Assembly (NCBI RefSeq): GCF_047730075.1
Contig: NZ_CP159831.1
Coordinates: 930,001 to 994,000 of the forward strand
DNA from: Njordibacter sp905182035
Lineage (GTDB): Bacteria > Pseudomonadota > Gammaproteobacteria > Pseudomonadales > Balneatricaceae
Length of the DNA: 64,000 nucleotides
Reading direction: 5' to 3'
The translations under genes and the position numbers were made by a program. Of the stretch, positions 46,164 through 54,685 are shown one piece after another. Position 1 is the first letter of the stretch. Each line of letters starts with the position of its first letter. Under the pieces are notes generated by a model. That model had not been told where the DNA came from. It did not search any database and worked only from the letters and a program-made list of their open reading frames with translations.

Positions 46164-47525
46164 ATGATGAACAAGTTTTACTTTGCCGACCAAGCTTTAA
46201 CGGCTTCAGGCTGGGCTAACAACGTAAAAATATCTGTTACCAACGGGGTTATTAGCCACATCCAAGCGGATCAAACTAGCCAAGGGTGCCAGTTATTAAA
46301 TGGCCCAGTGCTTCCCGGCATGGTCAATCTGCATTCACACGCCTTTCAGCGCGCCATGGCAGGCTTAGCAGAGGTGTGTTTAGATCCCAAAGACAGCTTT
46401 TGGAGCTGGCGAGACCTTATGTACGGTCTAGTGGCTAAGTTAACTCCTGATCAAGTGCGAAAAATTGCCACTTATCTCTATATTGAGATGCTTAAAGCCG
46501 GCTACACCCAAGTGGCTGAGTTCCATTATTTGCATCACCAGCAAAATGGCCAAGCTTATGACAACCCAGCAGAAATGGCCTTACAAGTGCGCCAAGCAGC
46601 TGTTGATACGGGGATTGGCCAAACCTTATTACCCGTGCTTTATAGTCACTCAGGTTTTGATGGTCAAGCCCCAAGTTCTGGACAAGCGCGCTTTATCCAC
46701 GACCTAGACGCCTACTTATGCTTGCAAGAGCAGCTTGGCCAAAACATGGATGAACTTAGGCATAATCAAGGTTTGTGTTTCCACTCATTGCGTGCTGTCA
46801 CAAAATCACAAATTGAAGCTGCACTCACTAGCTTACCGCTAGATTGGCCTGTACATATTCATATTGCTGAGCAAATGAAAGAAGTGAATGACTGTATTGC
46901 GTGGAGTGGCCAGCGTCCTGTGGAGTGGTTGGCTAACGAAGTTGGCTTTGACGCCCGTTGGTGTTTGATCCATGCTACCCATGTGAATAAGCAGGAGGTA
47001 AAGACTATTGCCAACAGCCAAGCCGTAGTGGGTTTGTGCCCTAGCACTGAAGCTAATTTGGGCGATGGCATTTTCCCTATCACAGACTTAGTGGCGCAGG
47101 GTGGCCGATTAGGTATCGGTTCCGATAGCCATGTGTGTGTCTCAGTCGCCGAAGAGTTACGTACTTTGGAATACGGTCAGCGCCTGCGTGATCAGCAGCG
47201 TAATCGTATCTATAGTAGTGACCAACCTAGCGTAGGTGACTTTATTTACCAAGCCAGTGCTGCCGGTGGTAATGCTGCCTGTAACATCAATACTGGTTTA
47301 GAGGTAGGTGCCCGGGCTGACTTTATTACCCTTGATACTAGCCATCCGCTACTAGCAACAGCTAAGCCCGAACAACTCATTAACCGCTGGACCTTTGGTA
47401 TTAATCACAACCCAGTGAAAGACGTGTTTGTGGCAGGAGAACAGGTGGTTGCTTTCGGTTGTCATAAGCTTGAAGAAAATGCCTCTGGCGCGCTAGTGAA
47501 GAGCCTTAAAGAGTTGTTGTCTTGA
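46164..47525 (+). CDS. hutF: Formimidoylglutamate deiminase
   Basis: Amidohydrolase that deaminates N-formimidoyl-L-glutamate to N-formyl-L-glutamate, the branch used by Pseudomonas-type five-step histidine degradation. 453 residues, usual length. Metal-binding MVNLHSHAFQRAMAGLAE, VHIHIAEQ, LIHATHVN and GIGSDSHVCVS are all present. Its presence implies that an N-formylglutamate deformylase (HutG) finishes the pathway, but none is found here. ATG ATG start with GAGA upstream. The TPR gene begins 22 bases after its stop. Confidence 0.95.
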   Translation: MMNKFYFADQALTASGWANNVKISVTNGVISHIQADQTSQGCQLLNGPVLPGMVNLHSHAFQRAMAGLAEVCLDPKDSFWSWRDLMYGLVAKLTPDQVRKIATYLYIEMLKAGYTQVAEFHYLHHQQNGQAYDNPAEMALQVRQAAVDTGIGQTLLPVLYSHSGFDGQAPSSGQARFIHDLDAYLCLQEQLGQNMDELRHNQGLCFHSLRAVTKSQIEAALTSLPLDWPVHIHIAEQMKEVNDCIAWSGQRPVEWLANEVGFDARWCLIHATHVNKQEVKTIANSQAVVGLCPSTEANLGDGIFPITDLVAQGGRLGIGSDSHVCVSVAEELRTLEYGQRLRDQQRNRIYSSDQPSVGDFIYQASAAGGNAACNINTGLEVGARADFITLDTSHPLLATAKPEQLINRWTFGINHNPVKDVFVAGEQVVAFGCHKLEENASGALVKSLKELLS

Positions 47526-47547
47526 AATTAGTAATTAGGAACTAGCA

Positions 47548-49236
47548 ATGGCATATGACATGCTTAGCTTTGATCTTGGTTCGCACAGTTTCAAAGTAAG
47601 CGCTACTTCCCCAGATACGCAGCGCTTGTTCGATCAAGGACTCAATTGGTGTTTTGGCTTTAATCAGGAAGAAGCACTTGCCTGTTTTAAGAAGGCGTTG
47701 GAGGATGATCCGTGCTGCGCAATGCTACATTGGGGGGTCGCCTATGCGGCGGGCCCTTTCTACAATATGCCATGGGGTGATTTCAGCCATGCAGAAGCAG
47801 TGGCATGTACGTCTTTTTGCCGTGGTCACATAGACGAATCTCTCTCGCTGTCAGAAAGTGCTACGCCGCTTGAAAAGGCTTTGATTAACGCACTATCGCA
47901 GCGTGTGCAAAAGGCTTATGTAGTGTCTGAGTTAGAATTTGGTAGTTGGGATGATGCCTATGCAACTGCCATGCGTCAGGTGAATGTTGATTTTCCAGAT
48001 AATCAGGATGTGATGGCTTTATTCGTCGAGGCGATGATGACCCGTACACCCTGGAACATGTGGGATGTAAAGACCTGCTTACCCCCCAAGGGTGCTGACA
48101 CATACGAGGCTATCTGGGTTTGTGAAAATGCCATTGAGTTGGCCGTCCAACATGATAAAGAACAGCATCCCGCCATACTGCATTTTCACATTCACTTGAT
48201 GGAAATGTCGACAGAACCAGAACATGCAATGGAGTCTGCTAACCGCCTCGTCGGTCTTTGTCCGGATGCTGGGCACATTCACCATATGCCTGGCCATATC
48301 TATGTTTTGTGTGGAGAGTATGAAAAGGCAAAAATTGCCAGCGAGACTGCTATTCGGGTCAATCGCAAGTACCTGTCTTATGCAGGGCCCTATAATTACT
48401 ATACAACAGCGCGGTGCCATGACCTCCATCTGATGATGTATACCTGCATGTTGCTTGGTCAGTTCGAACCATCCATGGCTGCCGCAAAAGAGATATGTGA
48501 AAATCTGACTCCGGATGTCATCGATCTGCAAGGCAAACCTTTCATAGCAGGGACGATGGAGGGGTATTTTGCCATGAAAATACATGTACTTGTGCGGTTT
48601 GGGAAATGGCAGGAAATCGTTGATGCACCGATGCCGGAACGACCAGAACTTTATTGTGTTTCGACCAGCATGCACCATTATGGCAAAACGATAGCCCATG
48701 CTGCACTGAAAAATTTTGACCAAGCCGAACAAGAGAAAAAGGCATTTTACAACTCTCTGAAGCGCATTTCCCCTAGCAGAAAATTATTCAATAACCCCGC
48801 CCTCAAAACGCTGGCTGTGGGAGAAAAGATGCTGCTGGGAGAGTTGGAATACTATAAAGGGAACTATGAGACAGCATATGCGCACCTACGCGAGAGTGTT
48901 CAGCGCTGCGATGATTTGCATTATTCAGAACCATGGCCATGGATGCACCCACCACGTCATGCACTGGGTGCTTTATTGTTAGAGCAGGGCCATTATAAAG
49001 AAGCGGAAGACGTATACCGCTCTGATTTGGGGCTAAACGATGCCGTGCCCCGCTGTGCCCAACACAGAAACAACGTTTGGGCTTTGCATGGAATAGTTGA
49101 ATGTCTGAAACATCGTAATGAAGAAACTGAATGCAGCCTGTTGCAAAGTCTGCTGATGGAGGCTCTTTCAAAAACTGATTTGGCGATCACATCTTCCTGC
49201 TGTTGTAGAAAAACTGTCGTGGAACTTCCTGTATGA
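47548..49236 (+). CDS. TPR-type repeat protein downstream of hutF
   Basis: A 562-residue cytoplasmic protein rich in helical tetratricopeptide-like repeats across most of its length (for example DQGLNWCFGFNQEEALACFKKAL near residue 30 and YYKGNYETAYAHLRESVQRCDD near 430). It has unusually many histidine, cysteine and methionine residues (HFHIHLMEM, HIHHMPGHIYVLC, SSCCCRKT at the C-terminus), hinting at metal binding. I do not recognise a named family. It overlaps the PhnD-like gene by four bases, so the two proteins probably work together. Distance to hutF (22 bases) suggests read-through. Confidence 0.75.
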   Translation: MAYDMLSFDLGSHSFKVSATSPDTQRLFDQGLNWCFGFNQEEALACFKKALEDDPCCAMLHWGVAYAAGPFYNMPWGDFSHAEAVACTSFCRGHIDESLSLSESATPLEKALINALSQRVQKAYVVSELEFGSWDDAYATAMRQVNVDFPDNQDVMALFVEAMMTRTPWNMWDVKTCLPPKGADTYEAIWVCENAIELAVQHDKEQHPAILHFHIHLMEMSTEPEHAMESANRLVGLCPDAGHIHHMPGHIYVLCGEYEKAKIASETAIRVNRKYLSYAGPYNYYTTARCHDLHLMMYTCMLLGQFEPSMAAAKEICENLTPDVIDLQGKPFIAGTMEGYFAMKIHVLVRFGKWQEIVDAPMPERPELYCVSTSMHHYGKTIAHAALKNFDQAEQEKKAFYNSLKRISPSRKLFNNPALKTLAVGEKMLLGELEYYKGNYETAYAHLRESVQRCDDLHYSEPWPWMHPPRHALGALLLEQGHYKEAEDVYRSDLGLNDAVPRCAQHRNNVWALHGIVECLKHRNEETECSLLQSLLMEALSKTDLAITSSCCCRKTVVELPV

Positions 49237-50000
49237 TTACTGTTGGGAAAATCCCCATGATTGCCAGCTTACCAATGTATGCTCGTCCTGAATTAAACGA
49301 TGCCATCGCGTATTTATGGGATCTTATCCGTAAAAATCTGAACGACAAAGGCATTAAAGCACCGGAAACCCTATCTCAGGATGCAGAAGGCCTGAGCAGT
49401 TGGTTGGATCCAGGTTTAGTTTTAAGTCAGACCTGTGGCATGCCATATCGCAATGTTTTACACGGCAAAGTTCAACTTGTTGGTACGCCGGATTATGGCT
49501 TGCCTGACTGTCCGCCGGGCCATTACTTTAGTGCAATTGTGGTGCGAAAAAGTGATCCACGCCAGGCTTTGAAGGACTACGCCGAAGCAATATTTGCTTA
49601 TAATATGGAAAACTCCCAATCTGGATTTGCCGCGCCTCTAAATTATGCAGCAGCCCGCGGGGTCAGCTTTACCAACAGAATTGAATCTCATGGCCATGTG
49701 AAATCTGCCGAAATGGTCGTGAACGGGCAAGCTGATATTGCTGCAATTGATGCCGTGACATGGATGCTGATCGAGCGACATGATGCGTTTTCATCAAAGC
49801 TGCGGGTATTGGAGAAGACAACACCTAGCACGCCGGTACTGCCTTTGATCACCTCGCTGACACTGGATGTAGATCAGGTCTACGACTCGGTGAATCAAGC
49901 CATTCAAGACCTGCCACAGGATATGCGTGATGCAATGTTTCTGAAAGGGATAGTGAAAATCTCAGCCTCGGATTACCTAAAAATTCCGAATCCCAAATAA
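49233..50000 (+). CDS. PhnD-like phosphate/phosphonate binding-type protein without signal peptide
   Basis: The 255-residue product resembles the binding domain of PhnD/PtxB-type proteins: GKIPMIASLPMYARPE at the N-terminus, LSQTCGMPYRN, VQLVGTPDYGLPDCPPGHYFSAIVV, and GQADIAAIDAVTWMLIERH. These transporter proteins usually carry a signal peptide and lie next to phnC/phnE; here neither is present. It begins inside the TPR gene end. It could be a cytosolic ligand sensor that works with the TPR protein. Family assignment moderately sure; function unknown. Confidence 0.7.
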   Translation: MITVGKIPMIASLPMYARPELNDAIAYLWDLIRKNLNDKGIKAPETLSQDAEGLSSWLDPGLVLSQTCGMPYRNVLHGKVQLVGTPDYGLPDCPPGHYFSAIVVRKSDPRQALKDYAEAIFAYNMENSQSGFAAPLNYAAARGVSFTNRIESHGHVKSAEMVVNGQADIAAIDAVTWMLIERHDAFSSKLRVLEKTTPSTPVLPLITSLTLDVDQVYDSVNQAIQDLPQDMRDAMFLKGIVKISASDYLKIPNPK

Positions 50001-50114
50001 GCTGTTGAGATCGGCATTAAGCTGTGACCGCTTAGATCTTCCTATAGCTATAACGATTTTATGGAAGTAGTATTTATGCTACTTACCGTAAAATTTAAGC
50101 TAATAGAGGTAGTC

Positions 50115-50354
50115 ATGTTGAATTTCTGGCTTCGGGTTGTGTGTTTATTGACTGCATCGTTGATTACGACACACGTGTTATCGCAAGATATATCAGGCTG
50201 GTCTGATAAGACTATTTGCAGGCTTGCCGCAAACCAACAAGACAACCCTCAGTTTCTGCAGGAAGTTAAAAACAGAGAGTTAAGTTGCGTTGATTATATA
50301 GTAATCAAGCCCAATGCCGCTGTACCTGAAACTTCTAATGGATCAGGATATTAA
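50115..50354 (+). CDS. Small secreted protein with a WSDKTICRLA...LSC motif
   Basis: From ATG 50115 (AGAGG seven bases upstream) the 79-residue product has a signal peptide (LNFWLRVVCLLTASLITTHVL, cleavage near LSQ) and a compact motif ISGWSDKTICRLAANQQDNP followed by FLQEVKNRELSC with two cysteines. Similar short motifs occur at the ends of secreted proteins in marine bacteria. Function unknown. Its leader at 50059-50082 resembles the one before the broken Sel1 gene at 52112-52135 (21 of 24 bases), which suggests the genes shared a common upstream region. Confidence 0.6.
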   Translation: MLNFWLRVVCLLTASLITTHVLSQDISGWSDKTICRLAANQQDNPQFLQEVKNRELSCVDYIVIKPNAAVPETSNGSGY

Positions 50355-50466
50355 TAAAAACATCCTTAAATAGCTTAGTGATTTTTTATCGTAATACATC
50401 AAATAAAATTTGGATTTTGAGTATGATTAAATTTGAATATAATTTCAGTATCAAATTTTTTTGCTT

Positions 50467-50832
50467 ATGTTATTAACTTTTACGCCAATAACCTTTGCTA
50501 ATGAAGCGGGTATTAGTCTGCCATTTAAGTTAGAAAACACAAAATACTGGCAGTATTTTAGTGATAGAGTAATGGGTGGAGTATCTGATGGCAAGGTTGG
50601 GATTGAATAAGACGGCGATATTTTTTTTGCAAGACTAACAATTACGCTCGGGTATCTCATTTGGAGATTCAGAAAAAAATGGCAAAAAAGTTTAAGAGGT
50701 TCGCTTAAATGTGCGAGGCAATAAACACACTTATTATATTTTTATTCGCACAACTGAGATGCAATCTTACTCTGATTATTATTCAGCCTCATTCGAGGCA
50801 AACGCTAACTGGGAAATGATTGACTTGCCATT
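50467..50832 (+). pseudogene. CIA30-family protein, broken by stop, frameshifts and IS relic
   Basis: Frames here read LENTKYWQYFSDRVMGGVSD and DGDIFFARLT, then in another frame VRLNVRGNKHTYYIFIRT, YSDYYSASFEANANWEMIDLPF. This is the order of the CIA30 (complex I intermediate-associated 30) domain: YFSDRVMGGVSDG, FARL, VRGNG and ASFEA...W blocks. An in-frame TAA near 50608 and at least one frameshift near 50650 interrupt it, and the C-terminal part is replaced by a fragment of an IS3-family orfA. It has a hydrophobic start (LLTFTPITFANEAG) resembling a signal peptide. Confidence 0.8.
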
Positions 50833-50950
50833 TGTAAAAGGAAGCACCGCTCATTCCATGTTCTCTGCAGAGTTCGGGAATGGGCACGCCCCTTTCAGCT
50901 TGCTTGATGATGGCCAGTACTTGGCTATCAGAATAACGTGATTTTTTCAT
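50830..50950 (-). mobile_element. 5' fragment of an IS3-family transposase orfA
   Basis: Reading the minus strand from ATG 50950 gives KKSRYSDSQVLAIIKQAERG then VPIPELCREHGMSGASFYKW, the helix-turn-helix N-terminus of IS3-family OrfA. A ribosome binding site AAGGAGATCTGC precedes it. The match stops near 50830, where CIA30-related sequence continues, so only about 40 codons remain. Upstream to about 51035 lies the typical leader (GTAAACTTTACGAAGGAGAT and CCCCCCGAAAAATAACGG), which may include the element's left end. Confidence 0.8.
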
Positions 50951-51120
50951 GCAGATCTCCTTCGTAAAGTTTACGAGAAAATTCTACTTTTGACCTCCGT
51001 TATTTTTCGGGGGGATTATCGTACCACTACAGTCATAGTTCCCGCCCACCCGCCAGAAAAATGCAGTGGTAAAGCGAATTTGGTAAATTTTCGCTTTTTC
51101 TGGTTTTGGCTGACTGTTAT
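50951..51120. other. IS3-type left leader and hairpin
   Basis: The first 85 bases are the probable leader of the IS3-family relic. At 51072-51097 an imperfect hairpin (AAAGCGAA...TTCGCTTT) lies near the end of the methyltransferase-like gene and may serve as its terminator. No gene is present. Confidence 0.4.
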
Positions 51121-51843
51121 TTATTCTATACAATAATGTTTTTTAATATATAACGAAAATTTTCTTCCTGGAACCTTTAGCTTTGAATCACATCTGCTAA
51201 TCAATAACTGATATTGGCCAGTTTTTTCCATTGATTTTTTGAACAACTCTTCATCTTCATAATCATATTCTAAAGTATCAAGATTATTTTCATTCGGCCT
51301 ATAACCTGAGTTTTCTACAAAAATCAACTTTGGCTCGTATTTGCTTATGATAAATTGATATAAATTTTCTGATCCTTTGTCATCAATATCGACTGCAAAT
51401 AAATCAAGAGTGGGAACATCGATATTTTTGTCAAACCAAGGTTTATCTTTAGGTAACTCTATTCGCTTAAAGTGTATGGTGACACTTTTAGTAAGTTTGT
51501 GCTTAAATAAAAACAGCCAATTTAAGAAGGCATATCTTCTTCGTCCTTCTAGCGCAAAAACCTGACCGTTTTTATTGCTGAACCCTTTAGATAAGCAAAA
51601 TAAGCCATTGGGGCCAGGGGGGCCAGCAAAACAAACCAACGCTGTTTTTATGCTTACTGAACGACCTAACGCATACAATATTTTTCCTGCATTTGAACTT
51701 GGGGACTCATGTCCTATATGCTTTGACGAATATTCTGGCAAGTCCGAATTTGCCAAAATATCTGATATTTCTTTACTACTTATTAGTTTATTAGATCGAA
51801 TAACTTCAAAAAAATTACTTATCTGTTGTGGGTTCATTATCAT
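51121..51843 (-). CDS. Hypothetical protein, possibly FkbM-like methyltransferase
   Basis: The 240-residue product has a glycine-proline segment ALVCFAGPPGPNGLFCLSKG, a block GRRRYAFLNWLFLFKH, an acidic strand LDLFAVDIDDKGSENLYQFI and an EPKLIFVENSG segment, which loosely match the alternating strand/helix order of FkbM-type SAM-dependent methyltransferases. The classical SAM motif is not convincing. No signal peptide. Two closely spaced ATGs (51843, 51837) can start it. It is AT-rich, flanked by relics, and may be recently acquired. Family call is tentative. Confidence 0.5.
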   Translation of the reverse strand: MIMNPQQISNFFEVIRSNKLISSKEISDILANSDLPEYSSKHIGHESPSSNAGKILYALGRSVSIKTALVCFAGPPGPNGLFCLSKGFSNKNGQVFALEGRRRYAFLNWLFLFKHKLTKSVTIHFKRIELPKDKPWFDKNIDVPTLDLFAVDIDDKGSENLYQFIISKYEPKLIFVENSGYRPNENNLDTLEYDYEDEELFKKSMEKTGQYQLLISRCDSKLKVPGRKFSLYIKKHYCIE

Positions 51844-52158
51844 TGTCTTTTATGATTTTACTCTGCCAGTTTAACGAAAATAATAGCAAAAATCTTTATT
51901 CGTACGATGTATTTTTAGGGGCAATTGCCGTGCTAACCCTTAGTCTAGTGGGACTAAATTTTGACTTATTAGTGACTTATTCATTTCTGCTACCAGTTTA
52001 CGCATGATGATGGTTTCTTTAGCTCTAAGACCACTGCATAGCGACGGTAGCTCTTTGTATTGGCCGTAATTGAGATTCAAAATCAAAAATCTTCCTACAT
52101 TCATTACGGTATTATGGAAGCAGTATTTATCGTACATCTTTGAGCATAGAGACATAGG
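51844..52158. other. Region of decayed sequence upstream of broken Sel1 gene
   Basis: Apart from the possible transposase relic on the minus strand, this holds a leader at 52112-52135 (TTATGGAAGCAGTATTTAT...) that matches 50059-50082 at 21 of 24 positions. No intact gene is present. Confidence 0.4.
51940..52074 (-). pseudogene. Possible transposase C-terminal relic (IS110-like)
   Basis: The minus strand reads LNYGQYKELPSLCSGLRAKE then TIIMRKLVAEMNKSLISQNL and a stop. The MRKL-x-x-x-x-N pattern near the end resembles the C-terminus of IS110-family transposases. The rest of any such gene is missing. It lies in a stretch with other broken genes, supporting a mobile-element origin, but the match is short. 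Confidence 0.3.
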
Positions 52159-52770
52159 TGTAAGAAAATTACTTCTTGGGTTAAGTCTTTTATTACTATT
52201 TTTTGGAGCCGCAGTTGCCGATTATAATAGCGCGTATAACACGTTTAAATCAGGAGATTATAAAACTGCTTTTTATAGCCACTTTTAGCTAGGAGACTAC
52301 AAATCCCCTTTTAGGGAAAAGCTTCCCTTGGCAGCAAAGGGACACGTGGATGCTCAATATACTTTGGGAGTTATGTACGATGAGGGATTTGGTGTCTGGG
52401 AGAATGATAGGAAAGCCAGGAAATTGTACAGCTTAGCTGCTGACCAGGAGTATGCTAATGCACAATATAATCTTGGGGTTATGTACTTGCTTGGTGACGG
52501 TGTTCGGCAGAACGATAAGACAGCAGCTAAGTGGTTCACCCTAGCCCCTGAGTAGGGGCATGCAGAAGCTCAATGTGACCTAGAAATATATACAAGGCTG
52601 GAAGGGGTGTTCCCAAAGACTATGTACGAGCATATATGTGGTACAACTTAGCAGCTTATGAGAGTTTTAAAGATATAGAAAGCATCCCTAAACAAATGAC
52701 ATCTACTAAAATAGCCAAGGCACAAAAGATGGCTATCCGGTGCTGGGAATGAGAGTATGCGGATTCTTAA
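52159..52770 (+). pseudogene. Secreted Sel1-repeat protein, broken by stops
   Basis: One frame reads a signal-peptide-like VRKLLLGLSLLLLFFGAAVA, then DYNSAYNTFKSGDYKTAFYS, a stop, then two Sel1 repeats (GHVDAQYTLGVMYDEGFGVW and YANAQYNLGVMYLLGDGVRQ), another stop, and a tail in a second frame (GVPKDYVRAYMWYNLAAYES, AKAQKMAI). The usual initiating ATG is now GTA at 52159. The order matches intact secreted Sel1 proteins, so this is a decayed copy with at least two stops, one frameshift and a lost start. Confidence 0.8.
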
Positions 52771-52896
52771 GGCCGCTCATTATTAGACTGCAGGGTAGAA
52801 GCTTAGGTTCGTTTTATTCCATTAATTCTTCAGTTGAACTGTTTGTTTCTTATTATATATACTGATCATTCAAGTAAGAGTGGAATTAAGATCATT

Positions 52897-53769
52897 ATGC
52901 TATTCACGCCAACGGATCGTAATAAGCTAGATTATAGTGAACAAGGGTTCCTTGTTGTCGATGAAATACTCCCTTCCAAACAACTGTTGCAGCTGCACCA
53001 AGCTTTTGATGACGTATTTAACGGAACCTTTGAAACAGGTGTAACGCCCGACGAGGTAAACTGGCAGTATGGCACGGGTGACCCCAGTCTCACTCGTCAG
53101 GTCTGCAATGGCTGGAAGGCCAATCGAAGTATTGCGCGGGTGGTATTAAGTGAAGCCTTAGGTCGCAGTGTTGCTCAATTAGCAGGTTGGCCTGGGGTTC
53201 GAATCATGATTGACAATCTACTTTCGAAACCACCAGGTGCGAGGTCCTTGGGCTATCATCAAGATAGTGCCTATTTGTCATGGTTTAGCCCAAGTGATCT
53301 CATATCCTGCTGGATTGCCCTTGACGATACCACCCGATCTGGTGGTACGTTGGAATTTGTGACGCATTCGCATGAGTGGCAACAGGATTCACCTTCGGGT
53401 GAATTCCATGGGCCAGATGATTACCGGCAACCAATGCATCATGCTGCTGAGAGCCAAGGAGTGGAACCGCAAATTGCGTACGTTGAAGTGAAAGCTGGTG
53501 GAGGCTCTGTTCATCATGGCTGGACTTGGCATGGTTCGGGAGCAAATGACTCTGCTTTGCCCAGACGTGCATTAGTTCTTCATTTGATGCGCTGTGATGC
53601 AGAATATGACCCAACTAAGTTTGAGCAGGGAATAGGTCCTACTTACAGCCGTTACAAACATTTAGCAGACAATCAATTGGACGAAAACTATTTTCCAATT
53701 TTGTGGCATGAGGATGGCAGCAGAACTAAAGCCCTTGATGACTATTTAGCGTCACCAGGGCCAGTATGA
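52897..53769 (+). CDS. Phytanoyl-CoA dioxygenase (PhyH) family protein
   Basis: Fe(II)/2-oxoglutarate oxygenase, 290 residues from ATG 52897 (an upstream frame to 52834 is less likely). The H-x-D lies in SLGYHQDSAYLSWFSPSDLI, with the nearby CWIALDDTTRSGGTLEFVTHSHEW block; the distal histidine is in GGGSVHHGWTWHGSGANDS and an arginine follows (PRRALVLHLM). It starts an operon with a binding protein, ProW relic, kinase and dimethylglycine-dehydrogenase-like gene, overlapping the next by four bases. A quaternary amine or related nutrient is a plausible substrate, by context. Confidence 0.88.
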   Translation: MLFTPTDRNKLDYSEQGFLVVDEILPSKQLLQLHQAFDDVFNGTFETGVTPDEVNWQYGTGDPSLTRQVCNGWKANRSIARVVLSEALGRSVAQLAGWPGVRIMIDNLLSKPPGARSLGYHQDSAYLSWFSPSDLISCWIALDDTTRSGGTLEFVTHSHEWQQDSPSGEFHGPDDYRQPMHHAAESQGVEPQIAYVEVKAGGGSVHHGWTWHGSGANDSALPRRALVLHLMRCDAEYDPTKFEQGIGPTYSRYKHLADNQLDENYFPILWHEDGSRTKALDDYLASPGPV

Positions 53770-54497
53770 TAAACACAGTAAAAGATGGCTACTTAACATT
53801 AATTTGTGCAGACTTAGACGCAATGCCTCTATTTAGCACTAACCCTCAGGGCAAGCGTTTTGGTTACGAACCAGAAGTGGCCCAAATATTAGCCCAGCAT
53901 TTGGGCCTTAAGCTTAATTGGTTATTTACTCGCTGGTCTGAATTTGAAACTGTATTGTTAGACAATAAAGCGGATGCCATCTGGTGTGGTTGTGCTATAA
54001 CCCCCGCTAGAGAAGAACGTTTGCTCTTTTCTAGGCCCTACGCAGCCTTTGATGAATCTGTGTTGGTGCGCAGTAATTCAAGCATATCTAGTCCGTCAGA
54101 CCTAAAAGCCTTAAAAGTGGCGGCCATCGATGGTAGTACCAATATGGCATTAGCAGAATCTTGGTTAGGGTGTGTAAAAATTTCTTTTTCAGGTCAGTCT
54201 GACGACGTTTTTGCAGACATGATTGACGCCTTAACAGTTGGAGAGGTTGACGCTGTTGTGGATGACGAGCCAGCCTTTGGGGACCTCCTAACTGACCCTC
54301 GTTATAAGCTTGCCTTTACTGTGAAAAGTGCTAATTTATGGGGTGCAGCTATGCAAAAACATCAAATCGAATTGAAATCTGCACTTGATGGTGCCTTAAA
54401 TGTGCTGATTGAAGCAGGCTCAGTGTCTGACATTTGGCGCCAGCACTTGGCTGGCATTAGATATCCTAGTCATTGTTTTATAAAGTTACAGGGATAA
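53766..54497 (+). CDS. Amino-acid-type binding protein (SBP family 3) without signal peptide
   Basis: The 243-residue product matches family 3 solute-binding proteins: GKRFGYEPEVAQILAQHLGLKLNWLF, DAIWCGCAITPAREERLLFSRPYAAF, VAAIDGSTNMALAESWL and VGEVDAVVDDEPAFGDLL. No signal peptide is visible and the domain starts almost at residue 1, so it may stay in the cytoplasm or be exported by another route. Its start overlaps the PhyH stop (ATGA) and its stop overlaps the ProW relic. The original partner transporter appears to be lost. Confidence 0.85.
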   Translation: MINTVKDGYLTLICADLDAMPLFSTNPQGKRFGYEPEVAQILAQHLGLKLNWLFTRWSEFETVLLDNKADAIWCGCAITPAREERLLFSRPYAAFDESVLVRSNSSISSPSDLKALKVAAIDGSTNMALAESWLGCVKISFSGQSDDVFADMIDALTVGEVDAVVDDEPAFGDLLTDPRYKLAFTVKSANLWGAAMQKHQIELKSALDGALNVLIEAGSVSDIWRQHLAGIRYPSHCFIKLQG

Positions 54498-54685
54498 CAG
54501 CGCTCGTTGGTACCCGTGACCTTGGCCAAGAGATTTATATCGCTCTGACTAGGACCGACACGGGACACGGTATTATCGCTGGACTTTCGATTGCCTTCAT
54601 TGCGATTATTGCTGATAGGATTGATTCAGCATCTGCTAAGAATGCCCGTATTCGTTATGGACTGGAGACTACGCATGACTACTAA
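54491..54685 (+). pseudogene. C-terminal relic of a ProW-type permease gene
   Basis: One frame reads GITALVGTRDLGQEIYIALT then RTDTGHGIIAGLSIAFIAII and ADRI, which is the C-terminal part of glycine-betaine/proline ABC permeases (ProW). It has no start and begins inside the 3' end of the binding-protein gene. Its last codons overlap the kinase start, the arrangement expected of the original operon. Most of the permease, and perhaps its ATPase, has been deleted. Confidence 0.75.

Noticed and set aside
48079..48732. Long open frame (217 codons) on the minus strand inside the TPR gene
   Set aside because: It lies antisense to a gene with clear TPR coding pattern and operon position, and its product shows no recognisable features.
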